Shown here piece after piece: positions 24,851 through 33,971 of a stretch of 64,000 bases of DNA. How positions within the stretch are numbered: position 1 is the stretch's first letter; each line of letters opens with the position of its first letter. Both the position numbers and the translations under genes were made by a program. Under the pieces are notes generated by a model. It saw nothing but the letters and a program-made list of their open reading frames with translations. It was not told the origin of the DNA and made no database searches. This DNA comes from UBA2227 sp036677505 (GTDB lineage: Bacteria; Bacillota_I; Bacilli_A; Erysipelotrichales; Erysipelotrichaceae), in NCBI GenBank assembly GCA_036677505.1, contig JAVBWK010000009.1, positions 41,248 through 105,247 on the forward strand, given 5' to 3'.

Positions 24851-26152
24851 TTGTCATTTCAACAATTAAACATTATCGAGCCCATTGCACGGGCTTTAAC
24901 TTTGCAAGGATATGCGCAGGCCACACCCATACAGATGCAGGCGATTCCGCCATTGCTTAAAGGGCATGACCTGATGGGTTGTGCGCAAACCGGCACCGGG
25001 AAGACCGCAGCCTTTGCGATTCCCATCCTCACCGGATTATCCCAACTGCTTAAATCCCAGGGCAAGCGAACGATCAAAGCACTGGCCGTTGCACCGACCC
25101 GTGAGCTCGCCATTCAGATTGCGGAGAGCTTTCGTGACTACGGGAAATATCTCAACCTGAAAACCGCGGTCATCTATGGGGGTGTGTCGCAACATCCTCA
25201 AACCAAAGAACTGATCAGCGGTGTCGATATCCTGATTGCTACTCCCGGACGACTGTTGGATCTGATCAATCAGAAATTCATCAGCCTGACGCAAGTCAAA
25301 TACTTCGTTTTGGACGAAGCGGACATGATGCTCGATATGGGCATGATCCATGACGTGCGCAGAATCATTACGCATTTACCACCCATCCGCCAAAACATGA
25401 TGTTTTCGGCGACGATGCCCGAAGAAATCGCGAAACTCGCGGATACGATCTTGAAACATCCGGTACGAATCGAAGTTGCTCCGGTAGGGCGGACGATCGA
25501 TATCGTCAAACAATCCGTGATGTATGTCGATAAGATCAATAAAGTACCTTTATTAATCGACTGTCTCAAAGATGCGGACATTGAATCGGCGTTGGTCTTT
25601 TGTCGGACCAAACACGGTGCGGACAAAATCGTCAAATATCTTGGCCGTGCAGGTCTGAGTGCTCAAGCCATTCATGGCAATAAGTCTCAAAATGCCCGTC
25701 AGTTTGCGCTCAATAATTTCAAAGAACGCAAGACACGTATTCTGATTGCGACTGATATCGCTGCCCGCGGATTGGACATCGATCAGCTCTCCCATGTGTT
25801 CAATGTCGATTTACCGGAAGTGGCAGAGACCTACGTTCATCGCATCGGTCGCACCGGACGGGCGGGGCTGGGCGGAACTGCAATTTCCTTTTGTTCTCAG
25901 GATGAGAAGCCGTACTTAAAAGCCATTGAAAAACTGATTGGCAAATCCATATTCGAAGTCAAAGGACATAATTATCCGATAACACATATCTTAGAAGAGA
26001 TAGAAGAAGAAAAGCATGTCCGTACCGTTCGTCCGCAACCGACAAAGAAGCCATTTGTCGGCAAGAGTTCTACTGCTAAGAAAGATAAGAAATACTTTCA
26101 CTCGCATAAAAAAGATTCATTATCCGCATCTCATTCATCAAAAAAAGCATAA
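24851..26152 (+). CDS. DEAD-box RNA helicase
   Basis: 433 aa from TTG 24851, which follows AAGGAGAAC; the frame upstream overlaps a TATAAT (24817-24822) and is not coding. Motifs: Q motif (TPIQMQAIP), AQTGTGKT (about 44-51), PTRELA, DEAD (about 154), SAT, HRIGRTGRAG. Basic Lys/Ser-rich tail after ~400 for RNA binding. Family members unwind structured RNA in ribosome assembly, mRNA decay or cold adaptation; CshA/CshB-like or RhlE-like cannot be decided by eye. Confidence 0.93.
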   Translation: MSFQQLNIIEPIARALTLQGYAQATPIQMQAIPPLLKGHDLMGCAQTGTGKTAAFAIPILTGLSQLLKSQGKRTIKALAVAPTRELAIQIAESFRDYGKYLNLKTAVIYGGVSQHPQTKELISGVDILIATPGRLLDLINQKFISLTQVKYFVLDEADMMLDMGMIHDVRRIITHLPPIRQNMMFSATMPEEIAKLADTILKHPVRIEVAPVGRTIDIVKQSVMYVDKINKVPLLIDCLKDADIESALVFCRTKHGADKIVKYLGRAGLSAQAIHGNKSQNARQFALNNFKERKTRILIATDIAARGLDIDQLSHVFNVDLPEVAETYVHRIGRTGRAGLGGTAISFCSQDEKPYLKAIEKLIGKSIFEVKGHNYPITHILEEIEEEKHVRTVRPQPTKKPFVGKSSTAKKDKKYFHSHKKDSLSASHSSKKA

Positions 26153-26210
26153 AGATAAGTAGTTATACTTCGGATTTGAGTGCTATACTAAATATATCAG
26201 AGGATAAAAC

Positions 26211-27035
26211 ATGATCACATTCTTCGAACAGTTCAATCCCGTACAACAGGCACTGATTGGTACACTTTTTACCTATGGTGTCACAGCGTTAGGTGCGGGT
26301 CTGGTCTTCTTTTTTAGATCCATTAATAAGAAAGTGCTCAACGGCATGCTGGGCTTTGCGGCCGGGGTCATGGTTGCGGCCAGTTTCTGGTCATTGCTGG
26401 CTCCGGGCATTGCGATGGCTGAAGAACTCGGACAAGTTGCCTACATCACGGCGGCGGTCGGTTTTATGGCCGGCGGACTGTTTTTGTATGCGATCGATAA
26501 AGTACTGCCTCACTTGCACTTGGGATTAAAACGGGATCAGGCCGAAGGGATCAAAACAACCTGGCAGCGCAGCGTATTATTGGTGTTGGCCATTACCTTG
26601 CACAACATTCCGGAAGGACTGGCGGTCGGCGTTGCCTTTGGCGCGGCGGCCAGCGGCAATATTACCGGAGCTACGGTGGCCGGAGCGATTGCGTTGGCCA
26701 TCGGTATCGGATTGCAGAACTTTCCGGAAGGTGCCGCGGTATCCATCCCGTTGCGCAGGGAAGGGCTGAGCCGGACCAAAGCTTTCCTCTACGGACAGGC
26801 CTCCGGCGTGGTCGAACCGATTGCCGGAGTCATCGGTGCCTATGCGGTCATCACGATGCGCTCAATCTTGCCCTATGCATTGGCGTTTGCGGCCGGAGCA
26901 ATGATTTATGTCGTCATTGAAGAACTTATCCCGGAAGCACAAAGAGATGAGGGCGGATCAAAAACAGATATTGCTACCTTGGGAGCACTAGTCGGATTCA
27001 CGATCATGATGATCCTCGATGTTGCCTTGGGATAA
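26211..27035 (+). CDS. ZIP family metal transporter
   Basis: 274-aa integral membrane protein with about eight hydrophobic segments. The ZIP metal-binding helices are clear: 'HNIPEGLAVGVAFGAA' and 'NFPEGAAVSIPL', plus 'VVEPIAGVIGAY' and 'VVIEELIPEA'. It should import zinc or another divalent metal. AGG lies eight bases before ATG. A strong bidirectional terminator follows. Closest in look to the ZupT/GufA branch. Confidence 0.93.
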   Translation: MITFFEQFNPVQQALIGTLFTYGVTALGAGLVFFFRSINKKVLNGMLGFAAGVMVAASFWSLLAPGIAMAEELGQVAYITAAVGFMAGGLFLYAIDKVLPHLHLGLKRDQAEGIKTTWQRSVLLVLAITLHNIPEGLAVGVAFGAAASGNITGATVAGAIALAIGIGLQNFPEGAAVSIPLRREGLSRTKAFLYGQASGVVEPIAGVIGAYAVITMRSILPYALAFAAGAMIYVVIEELIPEAQRDEGGSKTDIATLGALVGFTIMMILDVALG

Positions 27036-27039
27036 GAAA

Positions 27040-27067
27040 ACGGAAGCTGAGCTTCCGTTATTTTTTT
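27040..27067. terminator. bidirectional terminator between ZIP and DUF5698 genes
   Basis: ACGGAAGC-TGA-GCTTCCGT, followed by a long T-run on + and by TTTTC on the minus strand. Confidence 0.85.
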
Positions 27068-27695
27068 ACTGATCTTTGGGATGGATGAGTTCCTTCACTT
27101 CATCAGCCACCGTGGTTGTAGCTTTTTTAAACCAGCCCAGCGACTTCGCTGCCGGTAAGTGCAGCTTCATTTTCGGATGCATCTGCTTTTTCATCATCTG
27201 CTCGATGTAACCGCCTTTAAACCGGGTTGGCTCATAAGCGATGACAAAGGCAGCGGGCTCTGCCTGACGGATCAGTTCCATCAGCTGTTTTTCCTGCGAA
27301 CGCTTGGTGAGAATATCGAGCATAAACCGCGATCCCTCACGACCTTCACCCTCAAACACGGTCACACCATATCCCATTGAACGCAACCCGTCAATCAGAT
27401 CGGTATTCTTCGTCTTGATATTGACCTGCACCGAGCGAAAGCCGATCGCAATCCGATTTTCAATCGCAATACCGACAATCAGACCCAAAGCAAATCCCAG
27501 CGCATATACGATCATGGCCAACGTCGTCTGATCTCCTGAAAGAACCAGCGCCAAACCAAAGACATAAACGATGGCTTCCAGAAAACCAAAAAACGCGGTG
27601 AGCAGGGTCAGTTTCTTGACCATACAAATCGTACGCAATGCCAGCATCGGCACATAAAGCAACTGCAATATCAGTATCAAAACGATCTCTCTCAT
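27066..27695 (-). CDS. DUF5698/DUF2179 membrane protein (UPF0316, YebE-like)
   Basis: 209 aa. Three membrane segments in the first ~85 residues (IVLILILQLLYVPML; LTAFFGFLEAIVYVFGLALVL; MIVYALGFALGLIVGIAIE), then a soluble DUF2179-type domain ('GYGVTVFEGEGREGSRFMLDILTKRSQEKQL') and a basic tail. DUF2179 domains may bind nucleotides; role unknown. AGGAGG precedes ATG on the minus strand. Confidence 0.85.
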   Translation of the reverse strand: MREIVLILILQLLYVPMLALRTICMVKKLTLLTAFFGFLEAIVYVFGLALVLSGDQTTLAMIVYALGFALGLIVGIAIENRIAIGFRSVQVNIKTKNTDLIDGLRSMGYGVTVFEGEGREGSRFMLDILTKRSQEKQLMELIRQAEPAAFVIAYEPTRFKGGYIEQMMKKQMHPKMKLHLPAAKSLGWFKKATTTVADEVKELIHPKDQ

Positions 27696-27766
27696 CCCGA
27701 CCTCCTGCGCATAACTTTGATAACATGCACTTTACTTTATCATGGTTCGCGGAAATTTTCAACGTT

Positions 27767-27789
27767 AAAAAGCCAAGGAAAACCTTGGC
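27767..27789 (-). terminator. terminator of AraC/GyrI gene
   Basis: Minus strand GCCAAGG-TTTT-CCTTGGC followed by TTTTT, just after the gene end. Confidence 0.8.
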
Positions 27790-27794
27790 CATGC

Positions 27795-28664
27795 TTATAT
27801 CTTTTCGATCGCGATCCACACTTCGCAGCGATAATCCGCAGAAGATGTATCCCCAGCCGGATATACTTCAAAGTCTATCGTATTCTTTGGCTGATAGGCG
27901 GAAGTCGGGAAGTATTCGGTATAAATCTGCTTCCAAAGTCTGATGATGGCATCGGGCATCGCACCGACACATTCAAATACGGCCCACAACCCGGCCTCCA
28001 CCGGCAACTTCTCAAACTCACTGGATACACCTTCACTCAACACGGATGCGATCCAATAATCAAAGGTTTTCTGATCCTTATGATCGACACAGACACCCAA
28101 GAAACTGCCATGAAAAACCGGATCCTGAATGCTTTGAGCACAGAACATCTTTGGTTTTTCACTTCGGTTAAACGCGATCCAATGCTGTGAAATCTGCCGG
28201 TGGTTGTCAGGATCGTTGATATTCAGTGTCCACTTCACACCGGCAATCGTAAATGCACTTCTTTCTTCAATACGGACATTCATCATGTTTCCTCCTTCAA
28301 TCGAAATTTTGATTTTCATCGGTAAAAAGCGACGGAGCAATGCGGGTTCTTTGGCCGCTTTGGAAGGATTGATGCCATGAAACTTCGTAAAAGCACGCGT
28401 GAAACTTTCCGGAGAATCATAACCGTATGCCAATGCGGCATCGATGACTTTCAGTTCTTTGGCCGCCAGTTTCTCACCGGCAACGCTTAAGCGGCGATAG
28501 CGGATATACTCACCGACACCGATTCCCAAGACCAAAGAGAAGGTCCGCTGAAAATGAAACATGGACATATAGGCTTGCTGAGCCAGCTTCTCAATCGAAA
28601 GATCCTGATCCAACTGCTCTTCAATCGTATCCAATGTCAGCTGTAATGAATGCAACCATGTCAT
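27795..28664 (-). CDS. AraC-family regulator with GyrI-like ligand domain
   Basis: 289 aa. Residues 1-100 are an AraC-type double helix-turn-helix ('DLSIEKLAQQAYMSMFHFQRTFSLVLG', 'VIDAALAYGYDSPESFTRAFTKFHGINPS'). Residues 130-289 are a GyrI/SOUL-like effector domain ('MNVRIEERSAFTIAGVKWTLN... WIASVLSEG... LPVEAGLWAVFE... YPAGD') seen in multidrug-sensing regulators such as Rob and BmrR. It probably senses a hydrophobic compound. GGAGGTG stands before ATG. Its target is not obvious; the neighbours are a DUF5698 gene and a GNAT gene. Confidence 0.9.
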   Translation of the reverse strand: MTWLHSLQLTLDTIEEQLDQDLSIEKLAQQAYMSMFHFQRTFSLVLGIGVGEYIRYRRLSVAGEKLAAKELKVIDAALAYGYDSPESFTRAFTKFHGINPSKAAKEPALLRRFLPMKIKISIEGGNMMNVRIEERSAFTIAGVKWTLNINDPDNHRQISQHWIAFNRSEKPKMFCAQSIQDPVFHGSFLGVCVDHKDQKTFDYWIASVLSEGVSSEFEKLPVEAGLWAVFECVGAMPDAIIRLWKQIYTEYFPTSAYQPKNTIDFEVYPAGDTSSADYRCEVWIAIEKI

Positions 28665-28764
28665 TTTCTCACCTCCGCATGATTACTATATGAAACTGAA
28701 CGAAAACATTCCTGATATTTTATGCTTGATATCATCATTTTATCATAATCTGATAAAAAACCGT

Positions 28765-28792
28765 TTGAACCTGAGATTGATAATGATAGAAT
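28765..28792 (+). promoter_or_regulatory. promoter of GNAT-MBL-UPF0261 operon
   Basis: TTGAAC, 16-base spacer, TAGAAT; 24 bases before the GNAT start. Confidence 0.6.
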
Positions 28793-28816
28793 AAAAATAA
28801 CTTGAGGGGGATTCTC

Positions 28817-29695
28817 ATGATTCGAAATCATCAATCCCAAGACATCGATATCATTTTAAGACTGATGGACCTTCAATGGTCGATGTCCGCGCTCGATCAT
28901 CAGCGCAAACGGGAAGAACTGCACAAAAGCGATAACATCCGTGTCTTTACTGAAAACGACACAGTTTTAGGCATGTGGACATACAGCACGTGGGACCATC
29001 CGTTGTGGGGCAAGGCGGCGCATCTGACGATATCCGCGGATATCGATTCAGCCAACGTTGATGATATCGTAACTCTTTTATATCAGGATGCCGATGTGAA
29101 GCTGACTGAGGAAAACATCCGTTTCATCATGGCCGGATATGACGATAACCGTCCGTTTTATCATGACTTCTACGCAAAAAAAGGATATACACCGTGGTAC
29201 GGATATTCATCAATGATCTATACTCAAGACCGCCAACCGGACAATCATCTGACAATCAGAACGTATCGTGAAGAAGACTTCATGGATTACTATACCGCTT
29301 TGGGCGAATGTTTTACACCGATGAGACAGGCCATGGATATCCCGCCGTACAATGTATTTGAAGATCGCAGTGAAGAGCGGATCATCAAGCTCAAAGAAGA
29401 GATGAATAAGAATAAAGAAAATATCTTCATGTTCTTTGACGGAGAAACTTGGGTGGGGTCTTCCTTGCTCAACGATGAGGACATCGATGATCTTTTTGTG
29501 GTGCCTTCACAAATGGGCAAAGGGTATGGCAAACTCATCCTGCATTCGACCATCAACATTTGCATCGACCGAAAGTTTGAACATATATATCTGGGTGTCG
29601 TTCACTGGAACACAAAAGCCAAAAATCTCTACCTGAATACCGGATTTAAGGAAATCAAATCCATCAGATATATGCGCCGCTTTATCAGCGAATGA
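28817..29695 (+). CDS. two-domain GNAT acetyltransferase
   Basis: 292 aa from ATG 28817 with GAGGGGG upstream. Two GNAT-like halves: the N-terminal one is degenerate ('DNIRVFTENDTVLGMWTYSTW') and the C-terminal one has the acetyl-CoA loop Q-M-G-K-G-Y-G-K followed by 'HLGVVHWNTKAKNLYLNTGFKEI'-type strands. Substrate unknown. The stop overlaps an ATG used in the next frame; the metallo-hydrolase starts 12 bp on. Confidence 0.85.
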   Translation: MIRNHQSQDIDIILRLMDLQWSMSALDHQRKREELHKSDNIRVFTENDTVLGMWTYSTWDHPLWGKAAHLTISADIDSANVDDIVTLLYQDADVKLTEENIRFIMAGYDDNRPFYHDFYAKKGYTPWYGYSSMIYTQDRQPDNHLTIRTYREEDFMDYYTALGECFTPMRQAMDIPPYNVFEDRSEERIIKLKEEMNKNKENIFMFFDGETWVGSSLLNDEDIDDLFVVPSQMGKGYGKLILHSTINICIDRKFEHIYLGVVHWNTKAKNLYLNTGFKEIKSIRYMRRFISE

Positions 29696-29706
29696 CAGGA
29701 GAAAAC

Positions 29707-30426
29707 ATGAGCAACATCGCCATCCTCAGAATCGACATGGAAGTCAACGGGTTTATCAGTACCCTGCATCCGGTCATCGTAAGTGACGATCACGATATGG
29801 TCCTATTCGACTGTGGGCACAAAGATGCCTTCAACCAACTTAAAGAAAGAGCCGCACAAGCCGGCTTTGATCTGAGACGGTTGACCAAAGTGTTCATTAC
29901 CCATCATGATCATGATCATGTGGGGGCATTGGCGGACCTTAAACGCGCATATCCGGGGGTGAAGGTATATGCCTCACCCATCGAGGTTGATTATATTTCC
30001 GGAAAAACCAAATCCATTCGTCTTCAACAGGCACAAGAACAGCTTGAGTTCTTTCCTCAGGATCAAAAAGAACACGCACAGAAACGCATCGATATGCTCA
30101 AACGGATCGAACCGGTCACAGTCGATGGATTTTTACACGATGGGGATCAGTTGGATATTTGCGGCGGGATCGACATTGTCGCTACCCCCGGACATCTGCC
30201 CGGACATCTGTCGTTCTATTTGCGCGAAAGTAAAACCATGATTGCCGGGGATGCATTGGTCGTCGCTGACGGTAAACTTTATAGGGCGAATCCGCGCTTT
30301 ACCTTGGACAAGGATGAAGCATACACCTCGGCTCGTCGGTTTATCAATTACGCCATCGATACGCTGATCTGTTATCACGGCGGAGAAATTACGGAAAATA
30401 TTAAAGAAAGCCTGGAAAATTTATAG
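29707..30426 (+). CDS. MBL-fold metallo-hydrolase (copy 1)
   Basis: 239 aa from ATG 29707 after CAGGAG. Metallo-beta-lactamase fold: 'VLFDCGHKDAF', the metal site HHDHDH (second ligand position is Asp, HxDxDH, as in many glyoxalase/lactonase-like members), 'TPGHLPGHLSFY', 'MIAGDALV', and 'CYHGGEI'. It likely hydrolyses a thioester or lactone. A paralogue with the same layout lies at 33972-34691, on the other side of the UPF0261/PEP-hydrolase pair. Confidence 0.9.
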   Translation: MSNIAILRIDMEVNGFISTLHPVIVSDDHDMVLFDCGHKDAFNQLKERAAQAGFDLRRLTKVFITHHDHDHVGALADLKRAYPGVKVYASPIEVDYISGKTKSIRLQQAQEQLEFFPQDQKEHAQKRIDMLKRIEPVTVDGFLHDGDQLDICGGIDIVATPGHLPGHLSFYLRESKTMIAGDALVVADGKLYRANPRFTLDKDEAYTSARRFINYAIDTLICYHGGEITENIKESLENL

Positions 30427-30459
30427 AGGACAAACGCTCGTACATCAAGGAGGGAGCAA

Positions 30460-31668
30460 ATGAAAACAATTGCTATTATCGGAACTATGGATTCTAAGGG
30501 AAGTGAATATGCTTTTATTAATGACACTTTGAAAGGGCTGGGTCTCAATACCTTGCTCATCCACTGCGGCGTATTTGCGCCGACCATTCAGCCGGACATT
30601 TCCAATGAAGAAGTGTTTAAAGCTGCCGGTGCCGATCTGGCCGATATCGTTGCGAAGAAAGACCGCGCAATGGCCACCGAAGCAGCTGCACGCGGTGTTG
30701 AAAAACTGGTCCCTCAATTGTATGCGCAGGGCAAATTTGACGGAATCATCTCTCTGGGCGGCAGCGGCGGTACATCGTTGGCCACTCCGGGCATGCGGGC
30801 CTTACCGGTCGGTGTTCCCAAAGTCATGGTATCGACCATGGCTTCCGGCAATGTCTCTCAATACGTCGGAACCAGTGACATCGTCATGATCCCCTCGATC
30901 GTCGATGTGGCCGGACTCAACTCTATTTCCACCAAAATATTCACCAATGCCTGCTTTGCGATTGCCGGAATGGTCAGTTATGAAGCGAACATCCAAATCG
31001 AGAAAAAGCCGTTGATAGCAGCCACGATGTTTGGGGTCACTACGCCGTGTGTCAACTTCGCCAAAGCGGTATTGGAAAAAGAAGGCTACGAAGTCATCGT
31101 TTTCCATGCCACCGGTACCGGCGGACGCTCGATGGAAGCATTGATCGAATCGGGGTATTTCGATGGTGTCTTGGACATCACGACGACCGAATGGTGTGAT
31201 GAGTTGGTCGGCGGTGTATTAAATGCCGGACCGACCCGTCTGGAAGCCGCCGGTAAAAAAGGCATCCCTCAGGTCGTATCGACCGGAGCGCTCGATATGG
31301 TCAACTTCGGACCGTATGACAGCATTCCGCCGCAATTCAAAGGACGCAACTTTTATAAACATAATCCGACGGTCACGCTGATGCGCACGACCGTAGAGGA
31401 AAACCGTGAGTTAGGTAATATCATCGCCGAAAAACTCAATATGGCTCAATCGCCAACCGCTTTGTTTTTGCCTCTGAAAGGCGTATCGATGATCGATGTC
31501 GAAGGAGCCCCTTTCTACGGAAAAGAAGAAGATGAAGTGTTATTTGCGACACTGAGAAACAACATCGATCGCTCGAAAGTCGAACTTATCGAGATGGACT
31601 GCGATATCAACGCCGAGATTTTCGGAGTTACCGCAGCCAAGAAACTGATCGAACTGATGAAGAAATAA
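30460..31668 (+). CDS. Tm-1-like ATP-binding domain protein (UPF0261)
   Basis: 402 aa. 'AIIGTMDSKGSEYAFINDTL', 'ISLGGSGGTSLATPGMRALPVGVPKVMVSTMASGNVSQYVGTSDI' and 'TTPCVNFAKAVLEKEGYEVIVFHATGTGGRSMEALIESG' are typical of UPF0261, the family named after tomato Tm-1. Bacterial members are nearly always paired with the next type of gene, a TIM-barrel phosphoenolpyruvate-hydrolase-like protein, as here. Reaction unknown. AAGGAGGG precedes ATG and the partner starts 11 bp after the stop. Confidence 0.92.
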   Translation: MKTIAIIGTMDSKGSEYAFINDTLKGLGLNTLLIHCGVFAPTIQPDISNEEVFKAAGADLADIVAKKDRAMATEAAARGVEKLVPQLYAQGKFDGIISLGGSGGTSLATPGMRALPVGVPKVMVSTMASGNVSQYVGTSDIVMIPSIVDVAGLNSISTKIFTNACFAIAGMVSYEANIQIEKKPLIAATMFGVTTPCVNFAKAVLEKEGYEVIVFHATGTGGRSMEALIESGYFDGVLDITTTEWCDELVGGVLNAGPTRLEAAGKKGIPQVVSTGALDMVNFGPYDSIPPQFKGRNFYKHNPTVTLMRTTVEENRELGNIIAEKLNMAQSPTALFLPLKGVSMIDVEGAPFYGKEEDEVLFATLRNNIDRSKVELIEMDCDINAEIFGVTAAKKLIELMKK

Positions 31669-31679
31669 GGAGAGAAACT

Positions 31680-32537
31680 ATGGCAATCAAACGCAGCGAG
31701 ATCATCGCAAAGTTGAGAAATGAAGTTGCTTCAGGCAAAATCATTCTGGGTGCCGGAGCCGGTACCGGAATTTCCGCAAAAAGCGGGGAGGCCGGCGGGG
31801 TCGATCTGATCATTATTTATAATTCCGGACGCTATCGTATGGCCGGACGCGGCTCATTGGCCGGTCTGTTATCGTATGGTGATGCCAATGCGATCGTCGT
31901 CGAAATGGGACATGAAGTATTGCCGGTGGTTAAACACACTCCGGTATTGGCCGGGGTTTGCGGAACCGATCCTTTTAGGATCATGGAAGTATTCTTAAAA
32001 CAGCTCAAAGAACAGGGATTCTCGGGCGTTCAGAACTTTCCGACGGTCGGACTGATCGACGGTGTTTTCCGTCAGAACCTCGAAGAAACCGGCATGGGCT
32101 ATGATTTGGAAGTTGAGATGATCAAAAAAGCCCATGAACTGGACTTACTGACGACTCCGTATGTCTTCGATGAAGAACAGGCAAAGAAAATGGCCGCTGC
32201 CGGAGCGGATATCATCGTTGCCCATATGGGACTGACGACCAAAGGGACGATCGGTGCGAAAACAGCTCTGACCTTGGATGATGCGGTCAAACGCGTTCAG
32301 GCTTTGTGTGATGCCGCCAAAGCGGTCAATCCGGACATCATGGTTTTATGTCACGGCGGTCCGATCGCCGAACCGCAGGATGCCCAATATGTCATTGCCC
32401 GTACCAAGGGCGTAGACGGGTTCTTTGGGGCATCATCGATCGAGCGGTTTGCGACGGAAGTCGGTATCAAACAACAGGCCGAAGCTTTTAAAAACATTGT
32501 AGGCTCTAAGTCAAATGTTGGGGTAAACACCCTATAG
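31680..32537 (+). CDS. phosphoenolpyruvate hydrolase-family protein, C-terminus altered by IS
   Basis: 285 aa as read. TIM-barrel protein of the PEP-hydrolase/PEP mutase-like group: 'KIILGAGAGTGISAKSGEAGGVDLIIIYNSGRYRMAGRGSLAG', 'GVCGTDPFRIMEVFLKQL', 'VQNFPTVGLIDG', 'LCHGGPIA', 'GFFGASSIERFATE'. It works with the UPF0261 partner, probably on an acyl or enol substrate. The ISL3 element enters after codon GTA (32499-32501). Without it the gene would read ...KNIVK-stop, using bases 33891-33896; with it the end becomes ...KNIVGSKSNVGVNTL. The barrel is intact, so activity probably survives. Confidence 0.9.
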   Translation: MAIKRSEIIAKLRNEVASGKIILGAGAGTGISAKSGEAGGVDLIIIYNSGRYRMAGRGSLAGLLSYGDANAIVVEMGHEVLPVVKHTPVLAGVCGTDPFRIMEVFLKQLKEQGFSGVQNFPTVGLIDGVFRQNLEETGMGYDLEVEMIKKAHELDLLTTPYVFDEEQAKKMAAAGADIIVAHMGLTTKGTIGAKTALTLDDAVKRVQALCDAAKAVNPDIMVLCHGGPIAEPQDAQYVIARTKGVDGFFGASSIERFATEVGIKQQAEAFKNIVGSKSNVGVNTL

Positions 32538-32551
32538 ACGATGAGATGAAT

Positions 32552-32582
32552 AGGAATTCCTACACATAGGAGTTCCTTTTTT
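32552..32582 (+). terminator. terminator at IS left end, facing inward
   Basis: Eleven-pair stem AGGAATTCCTA / TAGGAGTTCCT with loop CACA, then TTTTT on the + strand. It would stop read-through from the interrupted operon into the IS. Confidence 0.7.
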
Positions 32583-33780
32583 ATTGAAAGGACAAGAGAA
32601 TACGGGTTCTGAATCGGTCGAAGTTTCGAAGGCCAAAGGCGTTGCGTTTGATGACTTTGATTTTGTTATTGCATCCTTCCGTGACACCGTTGGAGTAGGG
32701 GCAGCTGAAGGAGTTGAGAATGGGTTTCCGCCAGTTTTGATAAGCGCGTATCGCGTTCTTCATTTCTGGGATGCGGGAAGCTTTTGCTTTCTGAATCCAT
32801 TGATCCAAGGCGGTTCGAGCGTTGGGCAGATCATGGATATCGCTGACCATTCGTAGAATTTCTTCTTTGAGCCAGTAAGCTTGTGCCAAATCGGGAAAGA
32901 ATTGAAGCATTCGATCGCGTTGACGAACTTCATCCACATAATCGTTGACGATCAGACGGTCCGATCGCTTCAACAGAATGGTCCGGCTTCTTTTGAAATA
33001 CATCCGCAGGGTGTCCGGCATCTGCTTCTGAATCCGCTTGCGAACGCCTTCCAGTGCCCACATGGCCTGTCGTACCATGTGGAAACGATCAATGACGATT
33101 GTGGCCTGTGGGAAGATCTCGCGCAAGACCGTAAAGTAAGGTAACCACATGTCAATGACGATAATTTCGACGTTTTTGAGCTGTTGGGTGTACTGATATT
33201 TACGAAAGTGCTGAATCAGACTGGCTTCGGTGCGGTTGGACAGGATATCGATGGGCAGTCCACTTTCAATATCGGTCAGAATACAGTGGTATTTAGTTTT
33301 ATTAGTGTTGCCACGAAACTCATCGATGCCTAATACCCGAGGAAGAACCGGAAGTGAGGGAATCAGCGAGTCTAAGATTCGGTGTACTCGCATAGACGAG
33401 GTGAACAGCTGCTGGGCGATGGACTTCTGAGAATGAACCGAATGGAGAAGTTGCGATATCCGAAGAAACAATCGATTGGTCGTGTGAGCATATCGGGGAA
33501 GAAACGTGTTTTTCTCAAAGAATCGCTTTCCACAGTCCGGACATCGATATCGTCGTTTGCGATAAATAAGATAGGTTTGTTTACTGGCTAACGGGACATC
33601 CAAGATTCGTTGCCAGCGGTAGTCATGGATCTCACGCGTCAGGGTGTGACAATGAGGACATTCATGGTCTCTTCGAGGAACTTCAACGAAGATCGAGTGA
33701 GTGTTCTCATCCGTTTCAATTTTGATGAGTTGGACATCTTCCAGTTCGAGAATCTTTATGATATCATCAGAGTTGGACAT
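32581..33780 (-). CDS. ISL3 family transposase
   Basis: 399 aa from ATG at 33780 (minus), preceded by AAAGGAAA; an in-frame TTG six codons upstream is less likely. N-terminal zinc-finger pairs CPHC and CPDC, helix-turn-helix-like 'SQKSIAQQLFTSSMRVHRIL', and the DDE triad in IDEF, IVIDMW and GVTEGCNNK. 'PQATIVIDRFHMVRQA' is typical of the ISL3 family. Full length with no frameshift, so likely functional. The stop is 57 bp inside the left inverted repeat. Confidence 0.95.
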   Translation of the reverse strand: MSNSDDIIKILELEDVQLIKIETDENTHSIFVEVPRRDHECPHCHTLTREIHDYRWQRILDVPLASKQTYLIYRKRRYRCPDCGKRFFEKNTFLPRYAHTTNRLFLRISQLLHSVHSQKSIAQQLFTSSMRVHRILDSLIPSLPVLPRVLGIDEFRGNTNKTKYHCILTDIESGLPIDILSNRTEASLIQHFRKYQYTQQLKNVEIIVIDMWLPYFTVLREIFPQATIVIDRFHMVRQAMWALEGVRKRIQKQMPDTLRMYFKRSRTILLKRSDRLIVNDYVDEVRQRDRMLQFFPDLAQAYWLKEEILRMVSDIHDLPNARTALDQWIQKAKASRIPEMKNAIRAYQNWRKPILNSFSCPYSNGVTEGCNNKIKVIKRNAFGLRNFDRFRTRILLSFQ

Positions 33781-33912
33781 AGGGACATTTCCTTTCAATG
33801 TGGTTTTGACAGATTCATTGTATAGGAATTTGTTTTCTATGTCCCTTTTTTATTTTTCCACCCCAACATTTATTTTAGAACCACATTGTAAAATAGAGAT
33901 CTTGTGTGACAT

Positions 33913-33937
33913 ATGGCAGCTTCAGCTGCCATTTTTT
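33913..33937 (+). terminator. original terminator of the UPF0261/PEP-hydrolase operon
   Basis: ATGGCAGC-TTCA-GCTGCCAT followed by TTTTT, 17 bases past the pre-insertion stop codon, now cut off from its operon by the IS. Confidence 0.75.
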
Positions 33938-33971
33938 ATGTTACAATAAAGCAAGATTTCAGGAGAATGCC

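Larger units (their letters stand above)
32502..33882 (-). mobile_element. ISL3-family insertion sequence, complete, with 8-bp target duplication
   Basis: Inverted repeats of 23 bp at 32502-32524 and 33860-33882, 19 of 23 identical; the inner 12 bases AAATGTTGGGGT are perfect. The direct repeat ACATTGTA occurs at 32494-32501 and 33883-33890, the 8-bp size known for ISL3 elements. Length 1381 bp with one transposase gene on the minus strand. Perfect target duplication and an intact transposase point to a recent insertion. Confidence 0.95.
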
